Positions 1 to 7,536 of a stretch of 11,609 bases of DNA are shown here, in pieces. Below the pieces are notes generated by a model. It saw nothing but the letters and a program-made list of their open reading frames with translations. It made no database searches and had not been told where the DNA came from. Each line of letters begins with the position of its first letter. Position 1 is the stretch's first letter. Both the position numbers and the translations under genes were made by a program. This stretch comes from Lentisphaeria bacterium UBA1784 (lineage in GTDB: Bacteria; Verrucomicrobiota; Lentisphaeria; Victivallales; Victivallaceae). Location: the NCBI GenBank assembly GCA_002315455.1, contig DCGG01000079.1:1-11609 (forward strand), in the 5' to 3' direction.

Positions 1-1590
1 CCCGGACACAGCGACTTCGGCGGTCAGGTGGAACGGGTCCTGAAGTTGGCCGACGGTGTCCTTCTGCTGGTGGATTCCGCAGAAGGTCCCATGCCCCAGA
101 CCCGGTTCGTGCTGGACAAGGCCCTGCACCTCGGTCTGCGTCCTGTCGTCGTCATCAACAAGATCGACAAGCCCGATGCCCGTCCCGACGCGGTCAATAA
201 CAAAGTCTTCGACCTTTTCTGCGAACTCAACGCCTCCGACGAACAGCTGGACTTCCCCACCCTCTACGCCAGCGGCCGGGACGGCTGGGCAGTCAAGGAC
301 CTCGACGATCCCAGAGAGGACCTGACCCCGCTTCTGGATGCCATTCTGGAATACGTTCCCTCCCCCGTCCGCAAGGAAGGTCCGGTGCAGGCCCAGATCG
401 CCACGCTGGACTACTCCAACTTCGTGGGCCGCATCGGCATCGGCCGCGTCTATCGCGGCACCTTGGACGTCACCCAGCCCCTGTGCATCATCAAGCGGGA
501 CGGCTCCGTCAAAAACACCGCCATCAAACAGCTCTTCGTCTTCGAAGGCCTGGGCAGGAAAGAGGTGCAGTCCGTGGAGTGCGGAGACCTCTGCGCCGTG
601 GTGGGCGTCGATGGCATCGACATCTCCGATACCATCTGCGAGCAGGAACATCCCGAGCAGATGCCGGTCATCGCCATTGATGAGCCGACCATCTCCATGA
701 ACTTCCGCATCAACGACTCCCCCTTCTTCGGGAAGGAAGGCAAATTCGTCACCAGCCGCCAGCTCCGGGAACGCCTCTTCAAGGAGGTGGAGCGCGACGT
801 GGCTTTGCGAGTGGAGGAACTGCCCGGCGGCGATGCCTTCAAGGTCTCCGGGCGCGGCGTTCTGCACCTTGCGATCCTCATCGAGACCATGCGCCGGGAG
901 GGGTACGAACTGGCGGTGGCCAAACCCCAGGTGATCTGCAAGGAGATCGACGGCGTCAAGTGCGAACCCATCGAACGCCTTTCCGTGGACGTCCCCAACG
1001 ACTTCGCCGGCCGCATCATCGAAATGGTGGGGCAGCGTCACGGTGAACTGATCCAGATGGAATCCCGGGGCGAACGCCAACTGGTGGAGTTCTACATCCC
1101 CACCCGCGGCCTGATTGGACTCCGGAGCAAAGCCCTCACCGCCAGTCAGGGAGAAGCGGTGGTCAACCACCTCTTCGATCACTACGAGCCTTTCAAGGGT
1201 GCCCTCCCCGGACGTACCAACGGCGTGATGATCAGCATGGCGGCGGGCAAGACCATTCCCTTCGCCATCGACGGCCTTCAGCAGCGGGGTGAGTTCTTCA
1301 TTGATCCGGGCGTGGACGCCTATGAGGGAATGATCGTCGGCGAGCACTGCAAGGATAAGGACCTTGTGGTCAACGTCCAGCGCGCAAAGCAGCTGACCAA
1401 CCTCCGGGCTGCCGGCAGTGACCGCAACATGAAGATCGCTCCCGCCCGGAAGATGTCTCTCGAACAGGCTCTGGAGTACATCGAAGACGACGAACTGGTG
1501 GAGATCACCCCCAAAAACATCCGGCTCCGAAAGATCTTCCTCACCGAACTGGAACGGCGCCGCAACCGCATCCACGGGGAAGAGGAATAA
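1..1590 (+). CDS. typA: Ribosome-associated translational GTPase TypA/BipA, 5'-truncated
   Basis: This is the C-terminal 529 residues of TypA/BipA, an EF-G-like GTPase that binds the 70S ribosome and helps 50S assembly and stress or low-temperature growth. The open frame runs through the left window edge: the first codons read PGHSDFGG, the G3 (switch II) motif of the family. Family members are about 600-615 aa, so roughly 75 N-terminal residues (P-loop and switch I) lie outside the window. The G4 motif NKID follows at about residues 53-56. Domain II, the EF-G-like domains III and V, and the BipA-specific C-terminal domain follow in normal order; the segments TRGLIGLRS and NHLFDHYEPF are typical of BipA rather than EF-G or LepA. 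The frame ends at TAA 1588-1590 with no internal break, and an intrinsic terminator follows. It is a housekeeping gene with no evident link to the downstream polysaccharide genes. The identification is secure from motifs and length. Confidence 0.97.
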   Translation, partial: PGHSDFGGQVERVLKLADGVLLLVDSAEGPMPQTRFVLDKALHLGLRPVVVINKIDKPDARPDAVNNKVFDLFCELNASDEQLDFPTLYASGRDGWAVKDLDDPREDLTPLLDAILEYVPSPVRKEGPVQAQIATLDYSNFVGRIGIGRVYRGTLDVTQPLCIIKRDGSVKNTAIKQLFVFEGLGRKEVQSVECGDLCAVVGVDGIDISDTICEQEHPEQMPVIAIDEPTISMNFRINDSPFFGKEGKFVTSRQLRERLFKEVERDVALRVEELPGGDAFKVSGRGVLHLAILIETMRREGYELAVAKPQVICKEIDGVKCEPIERLSVDVPNDFAGRIIEMVGQRHGELIQMESRGERQLVEFYIPTRGLIGLRSKALTASQGEAVVNHLFDHYEPFKGALPGRTNGVMISMAAGKTIPFAIDGLQQRGEFFIDPGVDAYEGMIVGEHCKDKDLVVNVQRAKQLTNLRAAGSDRNMKIAPARKMSLEQALEYIEDDELVEITPKNIRLRKIFLTELERRRNRIHGEEE

Positions 1591-1610
1591 ACTCCAACCT
1601 TCCGCAGAAA

Positions 1611-1628
1611 GTCTCCCTGCGGGGAGAC
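1611..1628 (+). other. Small perfect hairpin downstream of typA
   Basis: A 7-bp perfect inverted repeat, GTCTCCC / GGGAGAC, surrounds a TGCG loop 20 bases after the typA stop codon. No T-run follows, so it is not an intrinsic terminator by itself. It stands directly before the real terminator at 1642-1675 and may protect the 3' end of the mRNA or act as a first pause hairpin; both roles are inference. Confidence 0.4.
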
Positions 1629-1641
1629 GGTATTGATCCAG

Positions 1642-1675
1642 AACTCCTGTCCCCTTCGGGGAACGGGAGTTTTTT
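1642..1675 (+). terminator. Intrinsic terminator of typA with UUCG tetraloop
   Basis: A 13-position stem (5' arm AACTCCTGTCCCC, 3' arm GGGAACGGGAGTT) has only one mismatch (C.A) and one G.T wobble. It is capped by a TTCG loop closed by a C-G pair, the extra-stable cUUCGg tetraloop, and is followed by a run of six T. This is a textbook Rho-independent terminator. It separates typA transcription from the AIDA-repeat gene downstream. Confidence 0.93.
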
Positions 1676-1706
1676 ATGATTCGCGGATGTTTCCTGCGGT
1701 TTGAGG

Positions 1707-1789
1707 TTTGCAAAAAAGCAGATATGACGCTATAGTATACAAGTTATTTTTTCATATGCTCCGCAACACCGTGTTCTTTGCAAAAAAGC
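1707..1789 (+). repeat. 13-bp direct repeat flanking the AIDA gene promoter
   Basis: TTTGCAAAAAAGC occurs exactly at 1707-1719 and again at 1777-1789, 70 bp apart. The first copy contains the presumed -35 element. The second lies in the 5' leader and has no -10 box at the proper distance (the position would fall on GGAGTT), so it is not a second promoter. A spacing of about seven helical turns would suit a protein bound at both copies; that is inference. Confidence 0.65.
1708..1736 (+). promoter_or_regulatory. Sigma70-like promoter of the AIDA-repeat protein gene
   Basis: TTGCAA (1708-1713) and TATAGT (1731-1736) are separated by exactly 17 bases. Predicted transcription starts near 1743, giving a leader of about 70 nt before the ATG at 1812. 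The same -35 hexamer inside the longer word TTTGCAAAAA, also with 17-bp spacing, is found in front of the glycosyltransferase gene at 10345, which supports this being a real promoter of this genome. Confidence 0.7.
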
Positions 1790-1811
1790 TGTAACAATAA
1801 GGAGTTCCAAC

Positions 1812-4800
1812 ATGGCGACCATCGACATCAAGAGCGGCGTGACCAGTTCTGGTTTGAACCTCTCCTCTACAACGTTGAACGTGAGTTCCGGCGGAAAGAT
1901 CATTGATACAGTCCTCAACGACAGTTCCATTGCCAATCTCTACGCCGGCGCGCAGGCTTCCAATACCGATCTGAACAGCGGCGCACAAATCCGGGTGTAC
2001 AGCGGAGCCGTCCTGCATACAATCGATGCCGCCGCCGATGCGGTCCTGGTGGTCTACACCGGCGGCACGGCCTCCGGCGTCACGCTGGACTCGGCGGCAA
2101 AAGTCCACTTTACGATCGATGCAACGACCAACGTCACCGGGTCCTACGTCGGAGGTTCTGGTTTTTCCGTTGCTGGAACCGTTGCCACCAATCTTCAGAT
2201 CGGCACGGATTGTTCTCTCTCTGCCTATTTGAACGGAGGTTCCGCCGTCAACATCACGCAGACCGGAAACGGCCGGCTGAACTTCAACGTGATCGGCAAT
2301 GCCGCCACTTACATTCAGGGCATACACCAGTCCGGCAGTTTTCTGCTCTCCAATGGTGTGGCGTCCGGCTTCCTGCTGAATAAAGGCGTGGTGCAGAACG
2401 TCCTCGGCGGCGGCATCACCAGTGACACCATACTCTACGGCGATCAGTTTGTCTCCGGAGGAACCACCATCAACACCGTGGTCTACGGAAATCAGCTCAT
2501 CAGTGCCGGCGGCAAAATCGCGCAGACCGACGTCCGCAGCGGCGGAAAGATCATCGTCGTCTCCGGTTCTGCCTCCGACGTGACGCTCTCCAAGGGTGGG
2601 TCGATGGTGCTCACGGATGGTGCCGCGACCGACGTAACACTTTTATCCGGCGGCATCATCCAGATCATCATGGGCAACAGTTCGGCCGTGATCAACGGCA
2701 CCGCCGGAGAACAGAATTTCACCCTTTCCAACAACATCGCCAGCGGTTTCACCCTTTATGCCGGCGGCCTTATCAAGGTGATGACCGGTACCGTTTTGGA
2801 CACGGTGATCTCCAGCGGCGGCTCGGTGATCCTCAATTCCGGATTGCTCCGCGGAACGGTCATCTTCAAGGGCGGCACCGCCAATATTTCCGGAGGTACT
2901 GCCCAATCGATCGAAGTCTCCAGCGGCGGCAAGATGCTCCTCTCCGGAGGCGTTGCGGAAGGGAGCATCATCGGCAAGAACGGACTGCAGGGCGTCAGTT
3001 CCGGAGGAGTCGCCGAGGGAACGATCGCCACGGGGTCCCAGTTCGTGTATGCGGGAGGAAGCGCCAGCGGGACCTATCTGCTCTCCGGCGGACGGCTCTC
3101 GTGCTTTGCCTCCGCGGTGGTGGAGGACGTGACCGTTGACAGCGGAGCCAAAATCCTCATCTCCGGCGCGGCTTCGGAACTTTTCGTCTGTTCCGGAGGA
3201 ACCGCCTTCGTCTATAAGAACTCCCTGCTGAACGGCAGTAACGTGCTCTCCGGCGGCGCCATGAACTTCTCCGGCGGCGCCGCAGTCCGCGGGACCCTGG
3301 ACGTCTACGGCGGTTTGCTGACCTTCTCCGGAAACAACGTCGCCTCCGATGCCATAATCAACCTCGATCTCACCGGGGTCCAGGCGGAAAGCATGGTCCC
3401 CATGCTGAAAGGATATGACAATCTTTCCGGCGATTTCACGCTGAACGCCAAACTCTCCGCAGGTCAGGTCGGTGCCTACTACGTGGCCTCCTCCGCGGCG
3501 ACGCTGACCTCTCTCAATACCCTGATCGGGAATGCCGTTGGCACGCTGCAGGCGGGCAGTTCCTTCGTGGACTACGCCAATCAGACGGAATATACACTCA
3601 CCGGCGCCCCCGGTTACGTCTACGTTTCCGGAGAAGCATCCACCACGGCGCTTGCCGAGATCACCGGAACCGCCGCCATGGAGACCGTCAACGGCACCGA
3701 CAAGGGTGCAAAGTGGGGTGACAACACCACGTTTGAAAACGGTTCGATCTTTGCCGGAAACGGAGCCGCCAACAACGTCTGGCTGGAGGTGAATACAAAG
3801 AATTCCGCCGCAGAGACCGTCCTCTATGGAGGAGCCGCAACCGGGGACGTTGCGGGGCAGGTCTCTTTGGACGTCACCAGCGGCAGTTTCAAAGCCATTC
3901 TGGGCGGAGCAGCGGCGGCGACCGGCTCCGTCGGCAGCGTTGACCTTGCTTTCTCTGCGGGAACCACCGGCGTGGTCTACGGTGCAGGATTCGGTTCCGT
4001 GGCGGGCGACGTCTCCGTCACCATGGATGGCAGCTCCATCGTCAACGGACAGCTTTACGGAGGTGCCATGGTCAAGCGTGGAGAGCAGTCCACCGTCGGC
4101 GGGACCATCTCCCTTGAACTGAATGGAGGAACGCTGACCAACGACGTCATCGGCGGCGCCCGGATGCAGGCGGATACCATCGCCACGACAGCAGTCGATG
4201 CGATCGTGATCGACGTGGACGGGACCAGTTTTACCGGCGGGGCGGGCAAAAGCATCTACGGCGCCGGCTGGATCTTCGGCAAATCCGCCACCGCCCCACG
4301 CGCAACAGGAGCGGATTATTCGACCGGCGACGTGACGATCCGGATCAAGTCCGACGTCACCATCGGCAGCGAGGCCGGACGCGGGATCTTCGGGGGAGTC
4401 TTTGCCGCAGATTATGCCATTGCGCAAGTGGCAGGAAACGTCAACATCTCCGTCACGGGCGCAACCGTCGGCAACATCTTCGGCGGCGGCTGGGCACAGT
4501 CAGGAGCCAAGTCCAACGTCACGGGCAACGTCTCCATCACCCTCGCCAATGCAGTTGCGGACACGATCTACGGAGGAGGAGCCCACGGCTCCAACAGCAC
4601 GATCGGCGGGACCACCAACGTGGGAGGGAACATCTCCATCACCGTCAGCAACAGCACCATCCGCCAGATCCATGCAGTGGGACAGTTGGGAGACGATACG
4701 GTGACTGGCGCCTCCGCGGTCACGATTTCGGGGAATTCCACGATCGATTCCGTTTTCGGCACCCGATACGATGGTTCCGTGGGCGGCGACTCCACGACTT

Positions 4801-5228
4801 TGTCGCTGAAGGCCTTCACGGGAAACATCAACAAGACCGTTGCCGGATTCAATAGGGTGGATATTGACAAAGATACTGCGGCGACCTTCGCTTCGGACGC
4901 CCAGATCAGCGGCGGCCGCTGGAATTTCCAGCTGGAAAGCCGGACCACGGACAAGGCGGTCCTGACCTGGCAGAACGGAGCCTTCGAAACGGCGGACTTC
5001 AATCTTGTTCTCGGCACGGATGCCGCAGATTGGACGATCTGCGATCTCTACGGCGATGACCCCAAGGGAGACGCCTTTGCGGAGGTGCGTTTCAACCTTG
5101 AGATCGCGGGAACGACCATTTCCGACTACGCCCTCGGTTCCGAAATCTCCGGGACCGAAACCAGCTGGGACGGCGCCCGTCTGAATTACAGCGAAGATAC
5201 CGGCCTTCTGAAGTTCACGCTGGCATAG
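1812..5228 (+). CDS. Giant AIDA-type strand-loop-strand repeat protein (beta-helix), putative surface or adhesin protein
   Basis: A 1138-aa low-complexity Gly/Ser/Thr/Ala-rich protein. Residues 1 to about 510 consist of ~20-residue strand-loop-strand units built around S-S-G-G or L-S-G-G turns followed by hydrophobic-polar strands (SSGGKIIDT, LSGGIIQII, SSGGKMLLSGG), the pattern of AIDA-I passenger repeats, which fold into a right-handed beta-helix. After a linker, residues ~665-1000 switch to about ten 25-45-residue units that open with aliphatic-[YF]-G-G/A-G (LYGGA, IFGGG, IYGGG) and continue with G-N-V-S-I-T-V strands. The last ~130 residues are less repetitive. There is no N-terminal signal peptide (the protein starts MATIDIKSG, directly in repeat) and no aromatic-ended C-terminal autotransporter beta-barrel, so the export route is unclear. 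The start is fixed by AAGGAG at 1799-1804, 7 nt before the ATG. It forms a monocistronic unit with its own promoter and terminator. An adhesin or surface-layer role is inferred from the fold only. Confidence 0.88.
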   Translation: MATIDIKSGVTSSGLNLSSTTLNVSSGGKIIDTVLNDSSIANLYAGAQASNTDLNSGAQIRVYSGAVLHTIDAAADAVLVVYTGGTASGVTLDSAAKVHFTIDATTNVTGSYVGGSGFSVAGTVATNLQIGTDCSLSAYLNGGSAVNITQTGNGRLNFNVIGNAATYIQGIHQSGSFLLSNGVASGFLLNKGVVQNVLGGGITSDTILYGDQFVSGGTTINTVVYGNQLISAGGKIAQTDVRSGGKIIVVSGSASDVTLSKGGSMVLTDGAATDVTLLSGGIIQIIMGNSSAVINGTAGEQNFTLSNNIASGFTLYAGGLIKVMTGTVLDTVISSGGSVILNSGLLRGTVIFKGGTANISGGTAQSIEVSSGGKMLLSGGVAEGSIIGKNGLQGVSSGGVAEGTIATGSQFVYAGGSASGTYLLSGGRLSCFASAVVEDVTVDSGAKILISGAASELFVCSGGTAFVYKNSLLNGSNVLSGGAMNFSGGAAVRGTLDVYGGLLTFSGNNVASDAIINLDLTGVQAESMVPMLKGYDNLSGDFTLNAKLSAGQVGAYYVASSAATLTSLNTLIGNAVGTLQAGSSFVDYANQTEYTLTGAPGYVYVSGEASTTALAEITGTAAMETVNGTDKGAKWGDNTTFENGSIFAGNGAANNVWLEVNTKNSAAETVLYGGAATGDVAGQVSLDVTSGSFKAILGGAAAATGSVGSVDLAFSAGTTGVVYGAGFGSVAGDVSVTMDGSSIVNGQLYGGAMVKRGEQSTVGGTISLELNGGTLTNDVIGGARMQADTIATTAVDAIVIDVDGTSFTGGAGKSIYGAGWIFGKSATAPRATGADYSTGDVTIRIKSDVTIGSEAGRGIFGGVFAADYAIAQVAGNVNISVTGATVGNIFGGGWAQSGAKSNVTGNVSITLANAVADTIYGGGAHGSNSTIGGTTNVGGNISITVSNSTIRQIHAVGQLGDDTVTGASAVTISGNSTIDSVFGTRYDGSVGGDSTTLSLKAFTGNINKTVAGFNRVDIDKDTAATFASDAQISGGRWNFQLESRTTDKAVLTWQNGAFETADFNLVLGTDAADWTICDLYGDDPKGDAFAEVRFNLEIAGTTISDYALGSEISGTETSWDGARLNYSEDTGLLKFTLA

Positions 5229-5281
5229 GTCAACCGGGACGCTTTCAGAAACAACGTTCCGGCAAAACAGAAGGAGAATAC

Positions 5282-5318
5282 AAGGAAAGCCGGGCATCTG
5301 CGGTGCTTTCCTTTTTTT
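5282..5318 (+). terminator. Intrinsic terminator after the AIDA-repeat gene
   Basis: AAGGAAAGC (5282-5290) pairs perfectly with GCTTTCCTT (5305-5313) over a 14-nt loop, and the 3' arm runs into a seven-T tract (5312-5318). It ends the AIDA transcript 54 bp after its stop codon and so isolates the following antiterminator gene. Confidence 0.88.
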
Positions 5319-5383
5319 CATCGATGCGATTTCTCCCGAGGCAAAATACCACCATGATGAAACAAAGACGAACGCGTTGAAAG

Positions 5384-5920
5384 ATGCAGGAGTTTATTCA
5401 GAAGATACCCGGCAGATTCTGGGGATATGCCTATTGCCATCCCCGGAGCGAGAAGACGGTGGCCCAAGCCCTTGCCGCCGCCGGGATCCCTTGTTATCTG
5501 CCGCTCATGCCGAAGGCCAGACTCCATCACGGGAGCAAGGTCGTATCCAGTGTTCCCATGATCCCCGGCTATATTTTTCTCGCGGCCGACGATCTGGAAC
5601 GCAGCGATCTCAAACGCAGAGAGAAGCGCATCGTGCGGATCGAACTTCTGCGCGATCCCTGCGGGGAAGAACTCCTGATCTCCGAGTTGAACGTCCTGCG
5701 CCATTTTGAATTGATCGCACAGACGGAAAAAGTGCAGGTCAATCCCGGACTTCAGACTGGCGACAAGGTCCGGATCGTCAGCGGGGAATTGCAGGGATTG
5801 GAGACGATTGTCGTCCGCCGGGATGACGACCATGATGCAATCGTTGTGAACCTGACCCTGCTCGAACAGTCCGTGGAGTACACCGTTTCCGCGGAAATGC
5901 TGAAGAAAATCACCGAATAA
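5384..5920 (+). CDS. NusG-family transcription antiterminator (RfaH/UpxY-like specialised paralogue)
   Basis: A 178-aa protein with the NusG layout: an NGN domain at about residues 12-112 (WGYAYCHPRSEKTVAQAL then PMIPGYIF, matching the family pattern W-Y..-R-E..-L and P-GYIF) and a KOW motif at about 126-143 (GDKVRIVSGELQGLETIV). It is about the size of NusG and of RfaH, UpxY and LoaP-type paralogues. Such proteins ride on RNA polymerase and suppress termination or pausing in long polysaccharide or secondary-metabolite operons. The position beside glycosyltransferases, and not beside secE or rplK as for housekeeping nusG, favours the specialised class. The ATG at 5384 is the first in-frame start after a TGA at 5378-5380; only a weak GAAAG precedes it. 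Unlike typical family members it is followed by a convergent gene 60 bp away, not by the operon it would control. No clear promoter was found in the ~65 bp after the upstream terminator. Confidence 0.88.
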   Translation: MQEFIQKIPGRFWGYAYCHPRSEKTVAQALAAAGIPCYLPLMPKARLHHGSKVVSSVPMIPGYIFLAADDLERSDLKRREKRIVRIELLRDPCGEELLISELNVLRHFELIAQTEKVQVNPGLQTGDKVRIVSGELQGLETIVVRRDDDHDAIVVNLTLLEQSVEYTVSAEMLKKITE

Positions 5921-5980
5921 GCCGCCCGGAATATCATTGGGGAAGCAGAGTTCCTCCGCCCGAAATCCCGGACAGGAAAA

Positions 5981-6940
5981 CTACTTCAGCACTGGGACCA
6001 CGGTCCAACCGCCGGAACTTTCGGTGAACTCGCGGCAGGTGAAGCAGTAAATCACAAACTTCTTGTTCTTCAGCCACGCCGGGTCTTTCTTCGCCTTGCG
6101 GAAAAGGTTGATCCGAACCGCCGTTGCGGCGGATCCCTTCACGCCGATGCGATCGATCGGCATGGAGAGTTTCGTTGCGAGAAGTTCGGCCAGACCGGCA
6201 TTGGTCGCAAGCATATCGCCCCCCGAGGAAAACACAAGCGTATGGCTGTCACCCATCAGCAGAATGGGACTCGCCTCGTCCTGCGTTTTCCCTCCGACAA
6301 TCTGGATGGGAAGCGCCTCCGTCTCCGGGGCCGCAGGATTCAAAGACTTGGCGAGGTCTCCCGATATCTTTGCCTCCGGCGTGGAGACGGCATATTTTTC
6401 CGGGCCTTTCAAACCGATCAGCTTCGCCAGTTCATCGGCGGCAACGGAGATCCCGTGGGGGCTCCAGTGGGCGTCCGTTCTGCAGTAGCACTTCTCCGCG
6501 CCCGCGTGCAGAAAGGCTTCGTTCAGATCAAGGACTTCGATGCCCTTGGCACGAAGTTCCGCATAGAAGGGCTTGAGATAACACATGGCCTCTCCCTTCT
6601 GCAAACCGGTGAACGGCACAACGGATGCCTTGGGCGGCACCGGGACCAGGATCATTCTGATTCCGTGCTGCTTCAAACCATCGTTGAACTTGACCAACGC
6701 CGGAATCGGGTCCTGATTGCGCTTGGCCGCCGAAGCCTTGACTATCGCCCCGTTTGCGAGAGCGCCCCGGGAGAGGTGCTCCAGTTCGTTGCGACTGAAA
6801 AGCCAGCCATTGGCATCCTTCATGGTGATGGTGCCGGGGACCACCTGCTTCAGCGCGGCGGCGGCGGCAGAGGCGACGTCAGCCGCATTCAGGACTCCGG
6901 AAGCCGCGAGAGCGGCAGCGAACAAAAGTTTCTTCACCAT
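5981..6940 (-). CDS. Secreted AlgX/AlgJ-like SGNH-type polysaccharide O-acetyltransferase
   Basis: A 319-aa exported protein of the alginate O-acetyltransferase AlgJ/AlgX (DHHW-like SGNH) family, which transfers acetyl groups to exopolysaccharide in the periplasm. The start at 6940 gives a classic signal peptide: MVKK, a hydrophobic stretch LLFAAALAASGV, and an Ala-rich cleavage region near residues 19-20. GGAG lies 7 nt upstream of this ATG, so the 81 upstream in-frame codons (to 7183) are not part of the gene. Catalytic signatures are present: Asp156-x-His158 in TDAHWSP, and the nucleophile Ser232 in LLMGDSHT, the Asp-His and Ser elements of the AlgJ/X triad. The family usually works with an AlgI-type MBOAT membrane acyltransferase that supplies acetyl groups; here that partner survives only as a stump upstream (7085-7248). 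Expression probably depends on the promoter at 7289-7317. The family is well supported; the substrate is unknown and activity without the partner is doubtful. No terminator is visible in the 60 bp separating it from the convergent antiterminator gene. Confidence 0.85.
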   Translation of the reverse strand: MVKKLLFAAALAASGVLNAADVASAAAAALKQVVPGTITMKDANGWLFSRNELEHLSRGALANGAIVKASAAKRNQDPIPALVKFNDGLKQHGIRMILVPVPPKASVVPFTGLQKGEAMCYLKPFYAELRAKGIEVLDLNEAFLHAGAEKCYCRTDAHWSPHGISVAADELAKLIGLKGPEKYAVSTPEAKISGDLAKSLNPAAPETEALPIQIVGGKTQDEASPILLMGDSHTLVFSSGGDMLATNAGLAELLATKLSMPIDRIGVKGSAATAVRINLFRKAKKDPAWLKNKKFVIYCFTCREFTESSGGWTVVPVLK

Positions 6941-7084
6941 TTCAATTCTCCAAATAGAGGTTCCAGAAAACGCAAGGACCCGTCCTCGAATCTGCTGCGA
7001 TTCCAAGTTGCCAAACTCTTTTTCATGTCTCCAAGACTGGGAATGCCGACTTTTTTGATTGATTTTCTGTAAAATCCTCCGTTT

Positions 7085-7248
7085 TATGTTGAAGAACATA
7101 AGAAGGAAGAAGTAAGGATTCGTCCATCCGAGGAAGATGTTGCTGAACAGCGTCAGGACAAGGAGCTTCCTCTTTCGCGGCACGGGGTAGTATCCCAGCT
7201 ACGCGCCGGCAGAAAGATGAACCAAAACAAGTAACTCGAAAAAACCAT
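7085..7248 (-). pseudogene. N-terminal stump of an AlgI-like MBOAT O-acyltransferase
   Basis: Reading the minus strand from ATG 7248, the first 15 codons are MVFSSYLFWFIFLPA, the characteristic N-terminus of AlgI/PatA-type membrane-bound O-acyltransferases (MVFSS..FLF.FLP). At about 7199-7206 the frame shifts, and the next frame continues with LGYYPVPRKRKLLVLTLF, then SNIFLGWTNPYFFLLMFFNI, which matches the next conserved family segment (LGYYL-PR-RN-LLL-S-FYGW-NP). Homology stops near 7085; about 430 codons of the usual 470-500, including the catalytic His region, are missing before the AlgX/AlgJ-like gene begins. A GAGG Shine-Dalgarno 8 nt before the ATG and a good promoter are still in place. 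In the 145 bp left between stump and downstream gene I see no further family sequence. The call rests on motif memory, without a database search, but two consecutive matching segments in the expected gene order make it strong. Confidence 0.8.
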
Positions 7249-7288
7249 GGTTTTACCTCAATCTCCAAATCCCACATTGAATGAACTC

Positions 7289-7317
7289 AATATACCACAA
7301 AAACAAGGAAAAAACAA
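7289..7317 (-). promoter_or_regulatory. Minus-strand promoter ahead of the MBOAT stump and AlgX/AlgJ-like gene
   Basis: On the minus strand TTGTTT (7317-7312) and TATATT (7294-7289) are 17 bases apart, and the MBOAT start codon at 7248 follows about 35 nt after the predicted start site. With the acyltransferase destroyed, this is the best candidate to transcribe the surviving AlgX/AlgJ-like gene through a ~340-nt leader made of relic sequence. Confidence 0.6.
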
Positions 7318-7536
7318 GTTTGGAAATGGTGATATTTCAGGGGCTCCGGGAAACTGTTCATTCATGCAATCAACTTGTACGCGGAAACGCATCTCAGAGA
7401 CGAGCGCAAAAATCAACCGCCTTCATCAGCAGCAATGCCCGCAAAAACAAATCTGTTCGCAAAGAGGATTTTTGAGTTTGTCGGCTTATGCTTTCCATTG
7501 ATGGACGCAGACGCCCCCCGATCCCAATTCCGCTCC
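7318..7536. other. Non-coding gap between two relic genes
   Basis: About 220 bp between the promoter at 7289-7317 and the stop codon of the epimerase relic. It is more A+T-rich than its neighbours. The open frames on both strands are short and show no recognisable motif. No terminator-like hairpin with a T-run was found on the minus strand, so read-through from the relic genes upstream is possible. Confidence 0.5.

Noticed and set aside
2643..4427. 594-codon open frame on the minus strand
   Set aside because: Antisense to the AIDA-repeat gene. The Gly/Asp/Arg-rich product mirrors the repetitive GGC/TCC codons of the plus strand and has no domain motif or RBS.
4500..5321. 273-codon minus-strand open frame across the end of the AIDA-repeat gene
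   Set aside because: Shadow frame caused by high GC and biased codons; it even starts inside the intrinsic terminator.
6242..7072. 276-codon plus-strand open frame
   Set aside because: Antisense to the AlgX/AlgJ-like gene, whose signal peptide, catalytic motifs and RBS are convincing; the plus-strand product shows no recognisable family.
6941..7183. N-terminal extension of the AlgX/AlgJ-like protein to a start at 7183
   Set aside because: The extension consists of MBOAT stump sequence and unrelated codons; an RBS and signal peptide place the real start at 6940.
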